Positions 1 to 12,100 of a DNA stretch of 64,000 nt are shown here, piece by piece. A program made the translations under genes and the position numbers. Where the stretch lies: assembly GCA_963210315.1 (NCBI GenBank), contig OY723296.1:1178001-1242000 (forward strand), written 5' to 3'. The stretch's first letter is position 1. Each line of letters starts with the position of its first letter. A model generated the notes under the pieces. It worked only from the letters and a program-made list of their open reading frames with translations, did not search any database and was not told the DNA's origin. This stretch comes from Rhynchopus euleeides (taxonomy: Eukaryota > Euglenozoa > Diplonemea > Diplonemida > Diplonemidae).

Positions 1-72
1 CCAGACCCCCCCTGTCGCGTGTGCCTGTCTCGCAAGTCCTTGGGCGTATGCGACTGGCCATCTCCGCGTAGT

Positions 73-97
73 CTCGGGCGCGCGAAGCGCGCCCGAG
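73..97. repeat. Perfect GC-rich hairpin
   Basis: Two 11-base arms (CTCGGGCGCGC and its complement) flank a GAA loop. The hairpin sits in otherwise non-coding DNA just before a poly-T/A-rich stretch. It could be a transcript hairpin or a fragment of a repeat; nothing nearby tells which. Confidence 0.7.
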
Positions 98-334
98 AAA
101 AATTTTTCCGGGTGGGAAATTTTTTTTTCGCCGGCATTTTTGAGATTTTCAGCGGAGAGGAAAATCACTGCACTTAACGTGTATGCAAAAAAAAAACGTG
201 TTGGGGGCTTTCGCTGGTCGTTATCCTTCGTCAATCTTCGTCAGTTTTCAGCTAAGTCAACAGGAAATGCACCAAAATGCACTGACGGTCACCCCGTAGC
301 GAAGACCCCCGTTGGCATTTTTTTTTTACTAGTT

Positions 335-565
335 ACGAGCGACGAAGCGTAGCGAAGTCGCGAAGTAACGAAGGAAATCGTACGACTGAAGCTTTGGATT
401 AGCACCTCATGCCACTTCACAGGGCCTCAACACAGCCTTGAGACAGCAAGTGTGCGCTCAACAAAAAGTAGTCCGGAACTGTTCTCCCACAGTTGCTGGA
501 CAGGGTGTCTATAATGAAGCGAAAGGAGTACGATTTTCTGGAGAAAATAGGAACGTGTTGACACA
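335..565. repeat. Diverged dispersed repeat, copy A
   Basis: The stretch starting with a GAGCGACGAA-like motif, passing through CAGCCTTGAGACA and ending near an AGGAACTG/AGGAACGTG motif is recognisably related, in the same order and orientation, to 59580-59770. Similarity is patchy, so this is an old repeat pair. No coding potential is apparent. The rest of 1-997 holds only low-complexity G/C and A/T runs and no gene I can support. Confidence 0.45.
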
Positions 566-997
566 TCATTCGGCACGTCAGCTCGCTCGATGTTGGGGGG
601 AGGGGGAGGGGGGGAGGAGGGGGTTCTACAAAAACCAAAATCCCCGCCTCGGCTTAGCCAGCTGGGCCACCCTGCCCGGCGAGATTGTTGAGGCCACGTC
701 TTCCGGCGTGGCGTGGCAGTCTGACAGGCGGGATCTTCTAACCGCACCCACCCCGCCCCGCCCCACCCACGCACTCTATTGAGGCGTGGGTAGGTGTGTG
801 GTGGTATGCCTGGCTTCTTTCTTGTATTGGAGGGGGGGAGGGGTGGCGATCCCCAGGAGGCCCCTGGCTGCTAAGGCCAGGCTAGAAGGCTTTATGGACC
901 CGGCACAAGGGACGCAGCATCAGGTGCAGACGAGGGCGGGTTGGCGAGGGCCCTACCTGATTGCCCCAACCCACCGCACACACCCCCCCCCCCCCTA

Positions 998-1975
998 GGG
1001 CAGTGATAGAAAATACGTAAAAAACGTTCAACGTATTTGAACGTTCAACGTATTTTTAAAAAAATGCGTAGAAGTTGAACGTTTTTTTGGCTTTTGGGCG
1101 TTTTCACCCACTGGGTGCACTCTACACATGAAATCCCCCCTAGCAGTAGGGGGTGGGCCCCCTGCACACACTAAAGGGGACACCTGTGGGATGGAGAGTG
1201 TCACGCGTGGCGAAAAGGCGGTGAAAACGGGGTTCTGTAGTCCGAGAAGGGGCGGGACCCGGAAAGGGGTGGTTGGTACCCCCTCTTTTCAGGGTTGACT
1301 AACTCCGGAAAAGCGGGGGTACCAACCCCCTCTCGACCTATCTCCCAGTTTTACCCCACTCGACCGGCTGGAGTCCGTCGTGTAGAGGAAGTGGATGGCC
1401 GAACGTGAGCTGGATTTAGACCGTCGTGAGACAGGGTGGTTTTACCCGACTGAGAGAGAACACCTCGAGCCGGCGTATGTCGACAGCAATATGGGGAACT
1501 CCCATTTCAGTCCCTGGTATCTACGTGTCCGAGCGGACAGTGCCGTGATGCTCCCACTGGATGGATTATGGCTGAACGCCTCTAAGCCAGAACCCAGTCT
1601 AGAGACATACGTGACTTGCCAGAACCGTGGGATATCCCGCATGGGAGAACCGTATGGGATTTCCCACCTGCAGGGGTTCACCTCAACTGCACCAGCCCGC
1701 TTCATGGAGCAAAGGACAAGGGATGCTGTCGACTGCATCGCGAAGCAAGTCGCTGTAAAATCGTGCTCCAAGGACGTCTTCCGCACGGTTGTCGTGGTGC
1801 CACCAACTCGCCCTTGCTCTGCTTGAGGAAAGGTGGGTTTGTGACTGGTGGCCCCTGCAGACGGTAGGCAATGTGAGAAACGTTCAAATACGCTGAACGT
1901 TCAACGTATTTGAACGTTCAACGTATTTTTAAAATCGGGATTCTGAAAAATACGCGTATTTTGCCTTCACTGCCC
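998..1975. mobile_element. TA-flanked TIR element (Tc1/mariner-like, non-autonomous), 978 bp
   Basis: The element starts GGGCAGTGA and ends with the inverted copy (TCACTGCCC with one mismatch), directly flanked by TA on both sides (996-997 and 1976-1977), which is the hallmark target duplication of Tc1/mariner elements. Subterminal A/T-rich arrays of the unit TTCAACGTATT lie just inside both ends. An internal inverted pair (GGTTGGTACCCCC against GGGGGTACCAACC) lies at about 1270-1336. The longest reading frame inside (143 codons at 1395-1826) shows no transposase motif, so I call the element non-autonomous. Confidence 0.75.
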
Positions 1976-1977
1976 TA

Positions 1978-3129
1978 GGGGGGGCTAATTCAACCAAAAA
2001 AACGTTAAGATACCCCACTTTTTCAGGGAGCACCCCTAAGTGTGAAATCAAGGTTAGAAACCGACCCAGACCGGCCTGGAAACGTGTTTCTGGGGGGTTT
2101 CGGTGACCTATGTGGTCCAGAGAGGCCCAGAAACGTGATTTTTCCTGGTTTTTTTCAGGTGGCTCAGATGTGGTACCGCTTCGGCCCCCTAAATGACCCT
2201 CGAGCAACCGCCGCCGGGAAATCTTTTCTGCGGGCACTGGGGGCTTGAAGACATGTGTTCCCAGTGCATCAATGTCGTCGCACTTGAGCTACTTCGGGCC
2301 AGGCTTGATCGTCTTCGCCCCTTTCACCTTTTCTTTGAGATCAAGAATACGTACGGAAAGAGTACCTGCCCTGAAGATCCGCCTTCTTTCGTACAGCGTA
2401 TGCCTCATCATACGCCTCCGCATGCGAAAGGAGGGTTGCCCGCTGCCGCGCCTAATGGATCTCGTTGTCGGTAGAGAGGAGATCCATCCCGAGCTGCAGT
2501 TGTGTGCGGAGGTTCTGCCTGAATACGGTGAGCTGCCCAATGCGATAGGGGTTGGCGGCAATCTGTCGCGATGATCACCAGGATGTGACCCCATGACAGC
2601 ACTCCACCCTATCGGTGGTCAGGGGCACAGTATCCAGGGCAGCTGAGGCCTCAGGGTCGTGAAAGAAGATGTCATCGCTCCTGCATCTCACTGAACCTTG
2701 CAGCCATGGCCTTCCCACCCTTTCGCGCCAGGCTGCCACCACTTCCTTCTCCGCGTGCTCTAATGCGGGGTGGCACACCGTGAACTTGTGTGCAGAGCAC
2801 TGTTGCCCCTGCCCCTGTGGTGCTGCTTGTCGCCCCCGGGTGCTCCGATGGCGATGTTTGATCGCTCCACGGCCTCAATCGGGTCTTGATCGATGAAGGA
2901 TTCGGTTGAAGTCGGTTTGCATGCTGCAAACTGGCTCGGCACTGGTACCACATCTGAGCCACAAAATTAGAGTCGCAAAAAACATGCTTTCTGAGCCGAA
3001 TTCGGGCCTATTCCGGTCAGATACCGAGTTTCCGGGGTGATATGGGGTGTTCCCGACCTTTTGGTGCCCATGGGGGCCTCTCTGGGGTGATGTTGAAAAT
3101 TGGGGCATCTTTACGGTTTTAGCCCCCCC
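1978..3129. mobile_element. Second TA-flanked TIR element, 1152 bp, abutting the first
   Basis: The left end reads GGGGGGGCTAA and the right end TTAGCCCCCCC, flanked by TA at 1976-1977 and 3130-3131. Longer diverged inverted similarity extends about 200 bases inward and includes a matched GTGGCTCAGATGTGGTACC (2159-2177) and its complement (2944-2962). No complete transposase is visible. Short minus-strand frames (for example 2289-2594, 2672-2962) are basic but carry no motif I recognise. The TA at its left end is the same TA that closes the preceding element. The right end lies 130 bases upstream of the next gene. Confidence 0.7.
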
Positions 3130-3258
3130 TACCCCCCCCCCCCCCTTCCCCTCCGGTGTTGGCCTGGTGAGGTTGGCTGCCCCTTTTCGGAACCATGTTG
3201 CAAGATCTGCACGCCCTCCGCACACAACACACATCCCAGCGCAGCAGAGCCGGCAGCA

Positions 3259-3849
3259 ATGGGTGAGTGCACGGTGACATGGGGTCTCGCAGGTGACCAT
3301 GACAGTTTCGAGGTTGCGAGGGGGTCGGGCAGCAGCATTTCGTCAACAGACCTGCTGAAGGACATCAGGCAGCGCGTCGCCGCATCATCGAGCTATGTGG
3401 CGGTGGTGCGCGATGTGGAGGGCAAGCAGGTCGACGAAGACCTGCAGATCCCGGGCGGGACCCACTTGACGGTGCAGCGCATCACGGCAGACACGGCGTC
3501 GACGGTGAAGCGTTACATGACACTCGACTCGCTGTTCGAAGCCCCGCCGCGGGAGGTGGAGCCGCCCCAGAGCATGGAGGTGGACCAGGCTGCCCCGGCA
3601 GACGGCAGCGCGCAGGCCGCCCCTGCACAGCCCACCGCGCCTGACATGTCGCTGGTGCCGTCGGACCTGCTCTGTCCTGTGACGAAGCGCCTGCTGACCG
3701 ACGCCGTTACTCTCACGTGCTGCATGAACACCATCTCGAAGACCTGCTACCGCCCGGGCGAGCCGTGCCCCATGTGCCGTGCGACCACCAGCATCGCCCC
3801 GCCCGACAAGCGCATCAGGAGGCTGGCACAGAAGTACCTTCCTGTGCAG
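3259..3849 (+). CDS. DWNN-RING protein, RBBP6/Mpe1-like (first exon)
   Basis: Predicted to act in mRNA cleavage and polyadenylation and as a ubiquitin ligase, the roles of RBBP6 in animals and Mpe1 in yeast. Residues 2-76 resemble the ubiquitin-like DWNN domain. Residues 136-185 align with the RBBP6 RING (DLLCPV...TDAV...CC...C...CPMC), with Cys at 139, 154, 155, 163, 170 and 173. The CxxC pair at the start of the RING is reduced to CPVT, so one zinc site is altered, U-box-like. The CCHC zinc knuckle normally between the two domains is absent. The start ATG follows a CAG at 3242-3244 that could be a trans-splice acceptor. The frame ends at a GTATG donor (3850) in phase 0. Possible acceptors are 3982 (frame then open to 4372) and 4107 (which would give an immediate TGA). 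I cannot choose between them. Confidence 0.75.
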
Positions 3850-5609
3850 GTATGGTGAAGAGGAATAGCGGGGGGGGCCTGGGGTTTGGCGTGCTGCCAC
3901 TAAGGCCGATCCACTAAGAGGTGGCCATGGATGTGCGTTGTTTCTCATGTCAACGGCCTGCCCTCCTGCTGCTCCTGCTCAGTGTGGGACAGGCCTGGGA
4001 GCCCGACGACACTTTCCAGCCTGTCCGATTGCTGTTGCCGCCCTTTGGCACCATATCGGGATTATCGACAGGATTTATGGTGCAAATGCCCCACCCACCC
4101 CCTACAGTGAGCAGCCCGCCCCACGCTGCTATAGCGTATCCTCGCGGTGCAGAGGCGCTGGTTGTGCAGCCGGCAGGACAGCCCCTGCCCCTCCGCAGCC
4201 CAGGTTGCATCCCAGCCGACGCGACCCACCAGATCTCCAGCGCGGGGTGCACACAACGGCCTGTCCCGTCACCCGTCCCTCGCAGAGCGTGTATTGTACG
4301 GGCACGCCCACTGCCCTAGACAGTCGCACGCACAAGATAAGGTCGAAGGGCAGAAGCTGCATGCAGGAATGAGCGTCACGACGCGATGCTACCCTCGGTG
4401 CACCTGTGTCCCATTTTGTGTGGGGGAGGAGGAAGTGGTGGTGGTGGTGGCAACCGTGTCAGCAGGCGGGGGTGTGGGGAGTATGGGTGGTGGTGGGGTG
4501 GTGGGCGTAGCAGTCGCAGGCTGTTGTGGGTGGTGTGAACAGAAGCCTGCCAATCATTGTTGCCGACCGCCCCCTCCGCCACACATACACAAGCATGGCG
4601 GTGCAGATGTGTTGCTGCTGGGGATGAGGGGGTGGGGAAGAGTCTGCTGGCCTCAGCGGCTGCAGGCACGAGCCCCTCCCAACAGTTACTGACGGCAAGA
4701 ATTGGGTTCTGTATCTTGTCGCACGCACAGATGCAGCGCAGCCACAGCTGCTGCGGCTAAGGGTAGGGTTGGCAAGAGGGCTGTCACCCGAGGAGGGCCA
4801 AACTCCCCAACTCGAAAATTGGTCACGCACAGTGCAATCTCAACCTGATGAGGCACCCTGCATGGCTGTCGGTGATTCCCCTTTGAACCCATGCGGCCAT
4901 CTCAGCCTGTATGGAGAAGTGGCACATCATCCTTCGAATATCGCTCGGCTGGTGGCGGTGGTGTCGTGGTGTGCCACTGGCAGTGATAAAAAAAATGCCA
5001 AGGTTTTCCTGTTGCTGCAAACATGAGAACCGCAAAGTCAGGCAAAGTCAAAAAAGCAGGCCACTTGGTGCAGGAGAGAGAGAGAGAGAGACAGAGAGTG
5101 AACACTTCAGCGACGCGCTGGAGCGGGGTTGGATGGGGAGGATAGGAGGGACGGGGGATATGGGAGGGAGGGTGGAGCGGGTCCTGCCCCAACCGCATCC
5201 CGAGACACCCGTTGTGTCGGGCAGGGTCGTCAGCAAACGGATGCAGGTGGTGTCGCGTGCCTCACCAACCAATTTGACTGGCGGTGTGTGCCCGATCACT
5301 TCACTTGGTCTGCTGCGAGCGGGGCTTGTGGGTCTGTGTGGGTGGTTCTGACTCGCGGTGGCTCAGAATGGTGCGCTGTTCGTATCCCCGCTTTATTCAA
5401 GGCGAATCCCCCCTTCCCCCTCACCACTGCCCTCGCCACTCCCTGTTGACCGCTTCAGCTAGCCCTTATGTAGGTCGCACTTCAAGCATGCAAGTGTCCT
5501 TTGCTTTGGCTGGAGCTTCAGGGGAGGTGAGGTGCTTTCCCAGCCAGGCCACCTGCAATCACTGCACACCAGCACACGGCAGGCGAGCCCGACAGACCCA
5601 AGGGGCATT
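3850..5609. other. Intron and/or intergenic DNA between the RBBP6-like and Nup58-like genes
   Basis: Contains the probable first-gene intron and 3' end, a GTG-rich run near 4430-4460, and a GA microsatellite at about 5072-5090. Several open frames here are GC-driven and show no domain. A CAG at about 5580 upstream of the Nup58 start could be its trans-splice acceptor. Confidence 0.5.
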
Positions 5610-7998
5610 ATGGCGTTTGGGGGCTTTGGCGGCTTTGGAGCTGCCGCCTCCAGCTCAGGCGGGTTCGGTGGATTCGGAGGGGCTGCACAGGCGCCGGCGG
5701 TAGGCGGGTTTGGCACAGGGTTCAATGCACCCCAGCAGCAGCAGCAGCCGCAGCAGCAGCAAGGTATGGGTGGTGAAAGGGTGCGTTTCCATCCTGTGGT
5801 CGTGGTTTGTTCTGATAATTTTTACCACAGCAAAGACAAGGCACTGTTCAAACAGTACGGCTCTATTGTATTTCTGGGTCACACCGCATGTGCTCGAGTG
5901 ACATGAATTTATACAGCCCAATATGAGCTAGAAGTTGCAGGCTTCAAAAGCAGGCCGTGCCTGCTTTTTGATCACCGGCAAAACAAAGCAGGCCACTATC
6001 GGCACCACGACAACAAGCATCGTCACACCGGAGCGCATGAAAGAAGCAGCTCACTGGAAACTGCCGACAGCCGAGAAGCCTATGTCCATCCACACACCCC
6101 TCCCACCCCACAGCCGTCGCTGCCAACCAGGGCCTCCCTGCGTGGGACTGGACCCTTGCGGAGCTGGAGGAGTACTCCACCAAAAACAAGACGATGCACT
6201 ACAACCTTTTTAAAGATCTGTACAGCAGGCGCGTTCACCATGACAAGACCGGGCGTGAAATCCTGTCCAAGGTGCAGGGGAGCGGTGTGGGCAGCGGGCG
6301 TGGCGGGCAGCCTGCCCTTGAACGGCTGCGGGACATGGTCAACGAGGTGAAGGCGCTGCGCGAGGGCCCTGAGAGCGCTATGGGTTTCCTCCGCTACGCC
6401 GAGCAGCTCCGCCTCGACACGAAGGGGAGCGACGGGGAGGGCGGCATCAAGGCACAGATCCGAGATCTGCGCCAGGTCACCGAAAGCGTCGACGCGAGAG
6501 CACGCTCGGACCCCGCAGCAACCACCGCACGAGAGGTGCAGCACGAGCATGAGTTTGTCCTCCGGTGCACAGAGGACATGGTCAGACGGGTGGACGAAGC
6601 AGCGCACCAGCTGTCAGCCCTCCAGCGCGAGATCCAGTGTGCCCAATCCGGTGGGAGCGTCTCATCGAACACCCTTGCAGAGCTGATCGAAAAGCACTAC
6701 CGCTTCTACACTATCCTCGCAGGCAGGGTCCAGGACCTGCAAGACCGTATCGACCCCCTTCGCGAGCACTACAAGCTGCAGTACAACCTCCCTGCCTCCT
6801 TCTTCGAGACCCTCCAGGTATGTCCGCCGTGTGTTACGATCTGCAACCTCTCCTACAGCATGGCACCAGGTGGTGATGTGCTGTAGGAGATTGCAGTGCC
6901 CTTGTGTGCGGGGAGTTTGGGTTTCGGGTCTGCGTCCCCTGCCAGGGGTGGGGTGGCAGGTGGGGGGGTTGTTGTGTATCTGAGCAGGGGGGTGTGGGGG
7001 CGATGCTGCCCGCCACACCTTTGTGACACCCTCACCACGACACCCTCTGCAGGCACGGAGGGAGAAGCAGAGCGATGAGCTGCGCAACCGCTACAACCAC
7101 ATCCACCGGAAGGCAGCAGAAGGGACTGACGGCACGGCCGCTGGATCGTCATCAGCGGCAGGTGGATTTGGCGGGTTTGGGGCGTCCTCCAGCGGTGCTG
7201 GTGGCTTCGGCGGGTTCGGTCCAGCGTCATCTGCTACTGCTATTGGTGGTTTCAGTGGATTCGGTGCGACTAGCAGCGCTGCTGCCGGCGGCTTCGGCGG
7301 GTTTGGTGCCAGCAGCAGTGCTGCTGGCGGTGGGTTCGGCGGGTTTGGTGCAGCCTCATCTGCTGCTGCTGGCGGTGGTTTCGGCGGGTTCGGCGCAAGC
7401 TCCTCTGCTGCCGCGCCTGCTGCCGGTGGCTTCGGTGGCTTTGGCGCAGCTCCTGCGAGCAGTGGTGGCTTTGGTATGTCCCCGGGCGGGAGGGTTCTGA
7501 GGCGGGTCAGTGTTCACCAAAAGAGCCTGGGCAGAGGGAAACGCAGCAATCCAGAGAAACCAAACCCGACTGATGCGTCGTGTGGCACACCCATCATGAA
7601 AGGGCCACATCAGGGGATGGCTGTTTATGTATTTTTTTGGAAGAACGGCTAGCTTTTCGCACTCAAAAGACTCGTGGCAGCGTTCGGTATCTGCACACAT
7701 GCATTAGCAGGCACCGTTCGTACAAACAAAGAACGCAACTCCAAGTATTTTTTGTCAGAACAACGCGTTTTTCCAACTAAAAAGACTCGTGGCAGCGTTC
7801 GGTATCTGCACACATGCACAAGCAGGCACCGTTCGTACAAACAAAGAACGCAACTCCAAGTCTTTTTTGAGAATGTCGAATGCACCAAACACATCCAATC
7901 CCGCCACACACACAGGTGGCTTTGGCGCTGCACCTGCTGCAGGTGCACAGGGTGGTGCACAGTCCAAACGGTCGAAGAAGCCTGGGAACAGGCGGTGA
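5610..7998 (+). CDS. FG nucleoporin, Nup58/45-like (four exons)
   Basis: Exons 5610-5763, 6114-6817, 7053-7473 and 7916-7998 join in phase to give 453 aa. Residues 1-38 carry GGFGGFG repeats and are followed by a Gln tract. Residues about 60-300 are a long alpha-helical, coiled-coil region. Residues about 305-430 hold the main FG block (GGFGGFGA units rich in Ser and Ala), followed by a short basic tail. FG blocks on both sides of a helical core, and a segment near residues 250-286 resembling the Nup58 coiled coil before its C-terminal FG repeats, favour Nup58/45 over Nup54 or Nup62. The product would line the central transport channel of the nuclear pore, where FG repeats bind karyopherins. 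All three introns start GTATG (350, 235 and 442 bp). The third contains a duplicated segment. Confidence 0.85.
7665..7870. repeat. Direct repeat with inverted ends inside Nup58 intron 3
   Basis: A unit of about 85 bases occurs twice, offset by 115 bases (about 7665-7750 and 7780-7870), with only a few differences. In the second copy the ends form an imperfect inverted repeat (AAAAAGACT ... AGTCTTTTT, with GCGTTC/GAACGC further in), suggesting a miniature foldback element. Both copies contain the same open peptide (MAAFGICTHA...), which is probably incidental. Confidence 0.65.
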
Positions 7999-9142
7999 TC
8001 TATGGTGCCTTGCACGGTGCGCTGCCCAGTCCGCTCTCAAGCCCAACCGTGCTCTCCTGTAACCCGCAGGCCACAGGGCCAGACCTTAGATGATGCGCCG
8101 TGGCGGTGTAGCCACGGAGTAACTGCGCCTGGCCTTGTTGCCGCCTAGACATGCGGCATTCGAAGCAGACCTGGTAATACGTTGCAGGCATCACCCGAGA
8201 GATGCTGCAATCAGACAGGGTGTCAACCACATGGGTGGGTGGTTAGGGGCGCAAAAACCCCTTCAGAAATACGTGGATGCGGGAGAAGCTGGCACATATT
8301 GCCGTGCTTGGTTCAATCCACCTATGTGGCTGGAAGTGTGATCTTCCATTTGCTTGATGCAAGAACAGCGTATCTGCCTACGCTGCGCAAACAGCTGTGG
8401 CCACTTGTATGAGCACCCAGGCACTTCGTGCAGCCATTTTACCAAACAAACGAACCACCTACTCAAAGCCTGATCAATACACGCATGCCCGCATCACCCT
8501 TTCTCTTCTGCAGCGTGGTAACCCAACAGGGTTTCGGAATGGCGAAGGTCTCGGGTCACATTCCCAACTCAGAACGCCACCTGGTCCAGATATGTGATAT
8601 CATCTTGTGAGAACAAAGCCTTCGAACCGGTGGCGTGGAGTGTGGTTCGGTGCTTTTTTTTTCGCGAGGAGCCCCCGGCAATGGATTCAAGAGGATCGGG
8701 GTGGCTGGCGGTGGCGGTGGTGGTGGCGTGCGTCACAACAAAACGATAACGGGAGAGGAAACAGCGAGATGAAAAAACCTCGGCAGGGCCCCCACGGCAT
8801 CCCCCTTCGCTAGGTCTCTGACACTGCCTGCATTCTTCTCTAACAAGCTCGCTTGCCACAGCGAAAGAGAAATAGGGGAAATGGTAGTGTACGGCGCGCA
8901 CAGCGTGTTTTGTTTTGTTAGTTTTAGCACACGCATCACAACGCCACCTAATCATGGCAGCACCCCCTTCCTCAGGGGCCGCATCACACCCCGTGCGGAC
9001 AAGCAAAACCCAGACTGGCACACAGATTGTTCCTTTACCCACGTTGCTGCCCCTGAAACACCAGACACTGCACAACACCACACCCACCACCGCCCTAGGC
9101 AGGGGTCGCCCTGTGCCTGCTCTGTGGGTCTCCTGATGCGGC
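7999..9142. other. Intergenic region
   Basis: About 1.1 kb between the Nup58-like gene and the giant gene. No conserved reading frame, tRNA-like box or long repeat is seen. A CTAGGCAG at about 9095-9102, behind a C/A-rich tract, could be the 5' acceptor of the giant gene. Confidence 0.5.
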
Positions 9143-12100
9143 ATGTCCCAGGCGGACTCGACCAGGAGTCGAGCCGATGACGACGCAAAGCTGGCGGCCA
9201 TGCTGGCCAAGGCGGAGGCAAGCGCAGACCTCGCCCCGCTGCTGCGCGACATGCAGCGCGACGGGGAGTGGGACCTGGAGACGAACGACCCCCGCGTCGC
9301 TGCCTCCTCCTACGGCAAGGCCGACTCCGCGTCGGGCAGGCCACCCAGCTCCGGCACTCCGCTGTCGCCTGGGCGGTCGGCACGCTCGCGTTGGAAGGAG
9401 GCGGCATCGGAAGTGTCACAGCGCACATCGGAGCAGCAGCCGGCGAAGCGGCTGAAGAATGCAGTGCGCGATGCACAGCAGGATGAGGCACGGAAGACAA
9501 CGAAGAAGTATAAAGAGAACCTGGACCTGCTGCTGGTGAAGCTTGAGGAGGCGCAGCGCGAGCGCGACGCCGCTGAGACTGAGATGAAGAAGCTCCGCGT
9601 GAAGAGCAAGGAGCTGAAAGGCGAGGTCGCGCAGTGGGAGGCGAAAGAGGCGGTATTCACCGCGTCGCAGCAGCAGATCAAGCAGTACCGCGACAGGCTC
9701 AAGTCTGCGGATGTGCAGGCCCTGGCTGCAGCGGAGGACCTTGCGGCGGCGCGTGCGCAGGGCTCTGTGGCTGACTCGCGGGTTGCGCAGCTGGAGGCGC
9801 AGCTGGCGGACCTGCGCACCGAATCCGCAGCTGCCTCTACTTCGCATGCGCTGGCGCAGCGCGAGGCGGACGACGCGCTGCACGACCTGCGCAGAGTGCA
9901 GCAGCGGGAGGGTGACGACCTGAGGTCCCGCATCGGCTCCCTCGAGACACGGTGCAGCGACCTGCAGCGGGCGAGATCATCGCTCGAAGATGCCGCCGAC
10001 ACCTCCACCCGGCGGGCCGACACACTCGAGCGGGAGCTGCAGCAGGCACGCAACGCCCTGTCCGATGCAGAGACGAAGCTGCTGTCGCAGCGTACCCGCC
10101 TCGCTGATCTTGAGGGCAGTGCAACGGGGAACGAGCGCCGCATCCACGACAGCCAGTCACGGCTCGACCAGCTGCAGCAGGAGCGCGCTGAGCTGGACCG
10201 CCGCCTCGAGTCTGCAGACCGTGCCAGGGAGGAGGGCCTCTCCGTGCAGCAGGGCCTGCGTGCCGAGGTGGCGACCCTGCAGGGGCGCATCCAGGGCAGG
10301 GATGCGGAGCTTGCAGCTCTGCGTGAGGACCTCGCGACGCAGCTGGAGGCATCGCACGGTCTGCTGCGGGCGGCGGAGGGTGAGGCTGCCGCAGCACGGG
10401 GGCAGTGCAGCGCCCTCGCCGCGCGGGAAGCCGCGCTGCAGGCCTCACTGCAGGAGGCTGCAGCAGCACGCGGCACCGCCCGGCAGCGCCACCGCAGCGG
10501 GCAGCGCGCCCTGGTGCATCGCCTGTCCCGTGTGGAGGCCAGCCTCATGGGGCAGCATGACGCTGCAGCGGCGTACGCCACCCTGGTTGCCAGCGAGACG
10601 CAGCGCCTGCAGCCGGAGGCGGAGGCGACGGTGCACCGCCAGCTGGTGGAGACGCTGCGCAGCGACGACGACCTCCTCGCCTTTCTGGACGCCACGGCGC
10701 GCAGCACGCTGCAGGCAGAGGCCAACGAGCGGTTTGCCTCCGACACGGTGGCACAGGCAGACGCAGAGGAGGCGGCAGCCGCAGCGCACAAGCAGGACTA
10801 CCTGCAGCAGCATGAGGCTGCTCTGGTCGAGCAGGCGGTGCGCGAGCTGAAGGCAGACCTGCTGGCCGACACGGACCGGCGTGCCCTGCTGCGCGATGCT
10901 GTGGCGGAGGGTGTGGCGACGGACCCCGCGCAGAGCAACGCCAGGCAGCAGCTGCTCGCAGAGGCACGCGAGGAAGCGGCGCGCCGCATGGTGGCCACTG
11001 AGGGCGATGCGATAGAGCGTGAGGCACATGCGGCCCTCGTTGAGTCTGCCAAGGCGGAGCTGCTGCAGCAGGAGGGCGCGCAGCTGCGGCAGCAGGCGCG
11101 TGCGGAGTGCACCGAGGAAGCCAAGGAGGAGGTGCGTAGTGTGGAGGCCGAGGCGCTGGCTGACGCGGCACGCGAGTCGCTGCTGGCGGAGGCCAAGGCG
11201 GATATGACGCGGAGCGTCGAGTCGGCGCGTGGCATCACCGACGCGGCGCGCGGGCAGCTGGTGGCGGAGGAGAAGCAGCTGCTGAGCGCTGCGCCTGAGG
11301 AGCGCCGCAGGGCGGCCAGCGTTGCCAAGGCGGAGCTCGTCAGCAGCGAGAAGGCGGCGCTGATGGAATCCTCCGACGAGCGGCGTGTCATCCGCGAGGC
11401 TGCGCGCAGCGAGGGGATCGCCGAGGCGCGTGCCGAGCTGGAGTCGTCGCGCGAGGAGCGCCGGTGGATCAAGGAGCGCGCGAAGGAGGAGCTGGTGGTG
11501 GAGGAGAAGACCCGCGTGGAGTCGGACAGGGAGGGCGTGCAGCTGGTGCGGCACGAGGCGCGCAGCGAGCTTATCGCAAAGGAGAGGGTGGCCCTCCAGG
11601 CCTCGCCTCTCGTGGTGCAGGAGGCAACGGCGGCGGCGCGTGCGGAGCTCATCGAGGAAGAGAAGCAGCGACTGCTGGTGCCCCGCTCCTCCGCACAGCT
11701 GGAGGCGCAGGTACCGTCACTCCCAGAGGACGTGCGGCAGGAGGCGTCGACACAGCTGCAGCGCGACCGCAGCGTTGTGGAGCAGCGCCTGCTGGAGGCG
11801 CTGCAGACGCAGATCCTGAAGGATGAGGGCGACAGCCTGGCTGAGAAGGCACGCACAGAGGTGGTGGCGCAGATGCGTCGTGACATCGTCTCCAACGAGG
11901 AGGGGCAGCACGATGAGCTGGTGCAGAAGCTGGAGAAGTCTCTCCAGAACGACCTCATGCAGTCTGAAGGCACTGAAATCATGAACCGTGCGCGCGATGG
12001 CATCCTGGAAGCTGCGATGGACGAGATCCGTGCCGACGATGTTGTGCAGAAGCAGATTGCGAGCGAGGCCTCCGAGTCTGTCACGAAGTCGCTGGTGGAG

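Noticed and set aside
1395-1826. 143-codon frame inside the first TIR element
   Set aside because: No transposase motif, and no relative in the window. Probably chance, so not listed as a gene.
2245-2962. Frames on both strands inside the second TIR element as transposase remnants
   Set aside because: Basic composition but no DDE or helix-turn-helix pattern could be followed.
3983-4372. Open stretch as a definite second exon of the RBBP6-like gene
   Set aside because: A good acceptor and the right phase exist, but the peptide has no conserved feature and an alternative acceptor at 4107 would end the protein at once. Left undecided.
8280-8360. GGTTCAATCC as a tRNA B box
   Set aside because: No A box at the right distance and no cloverleaf can be drawn.
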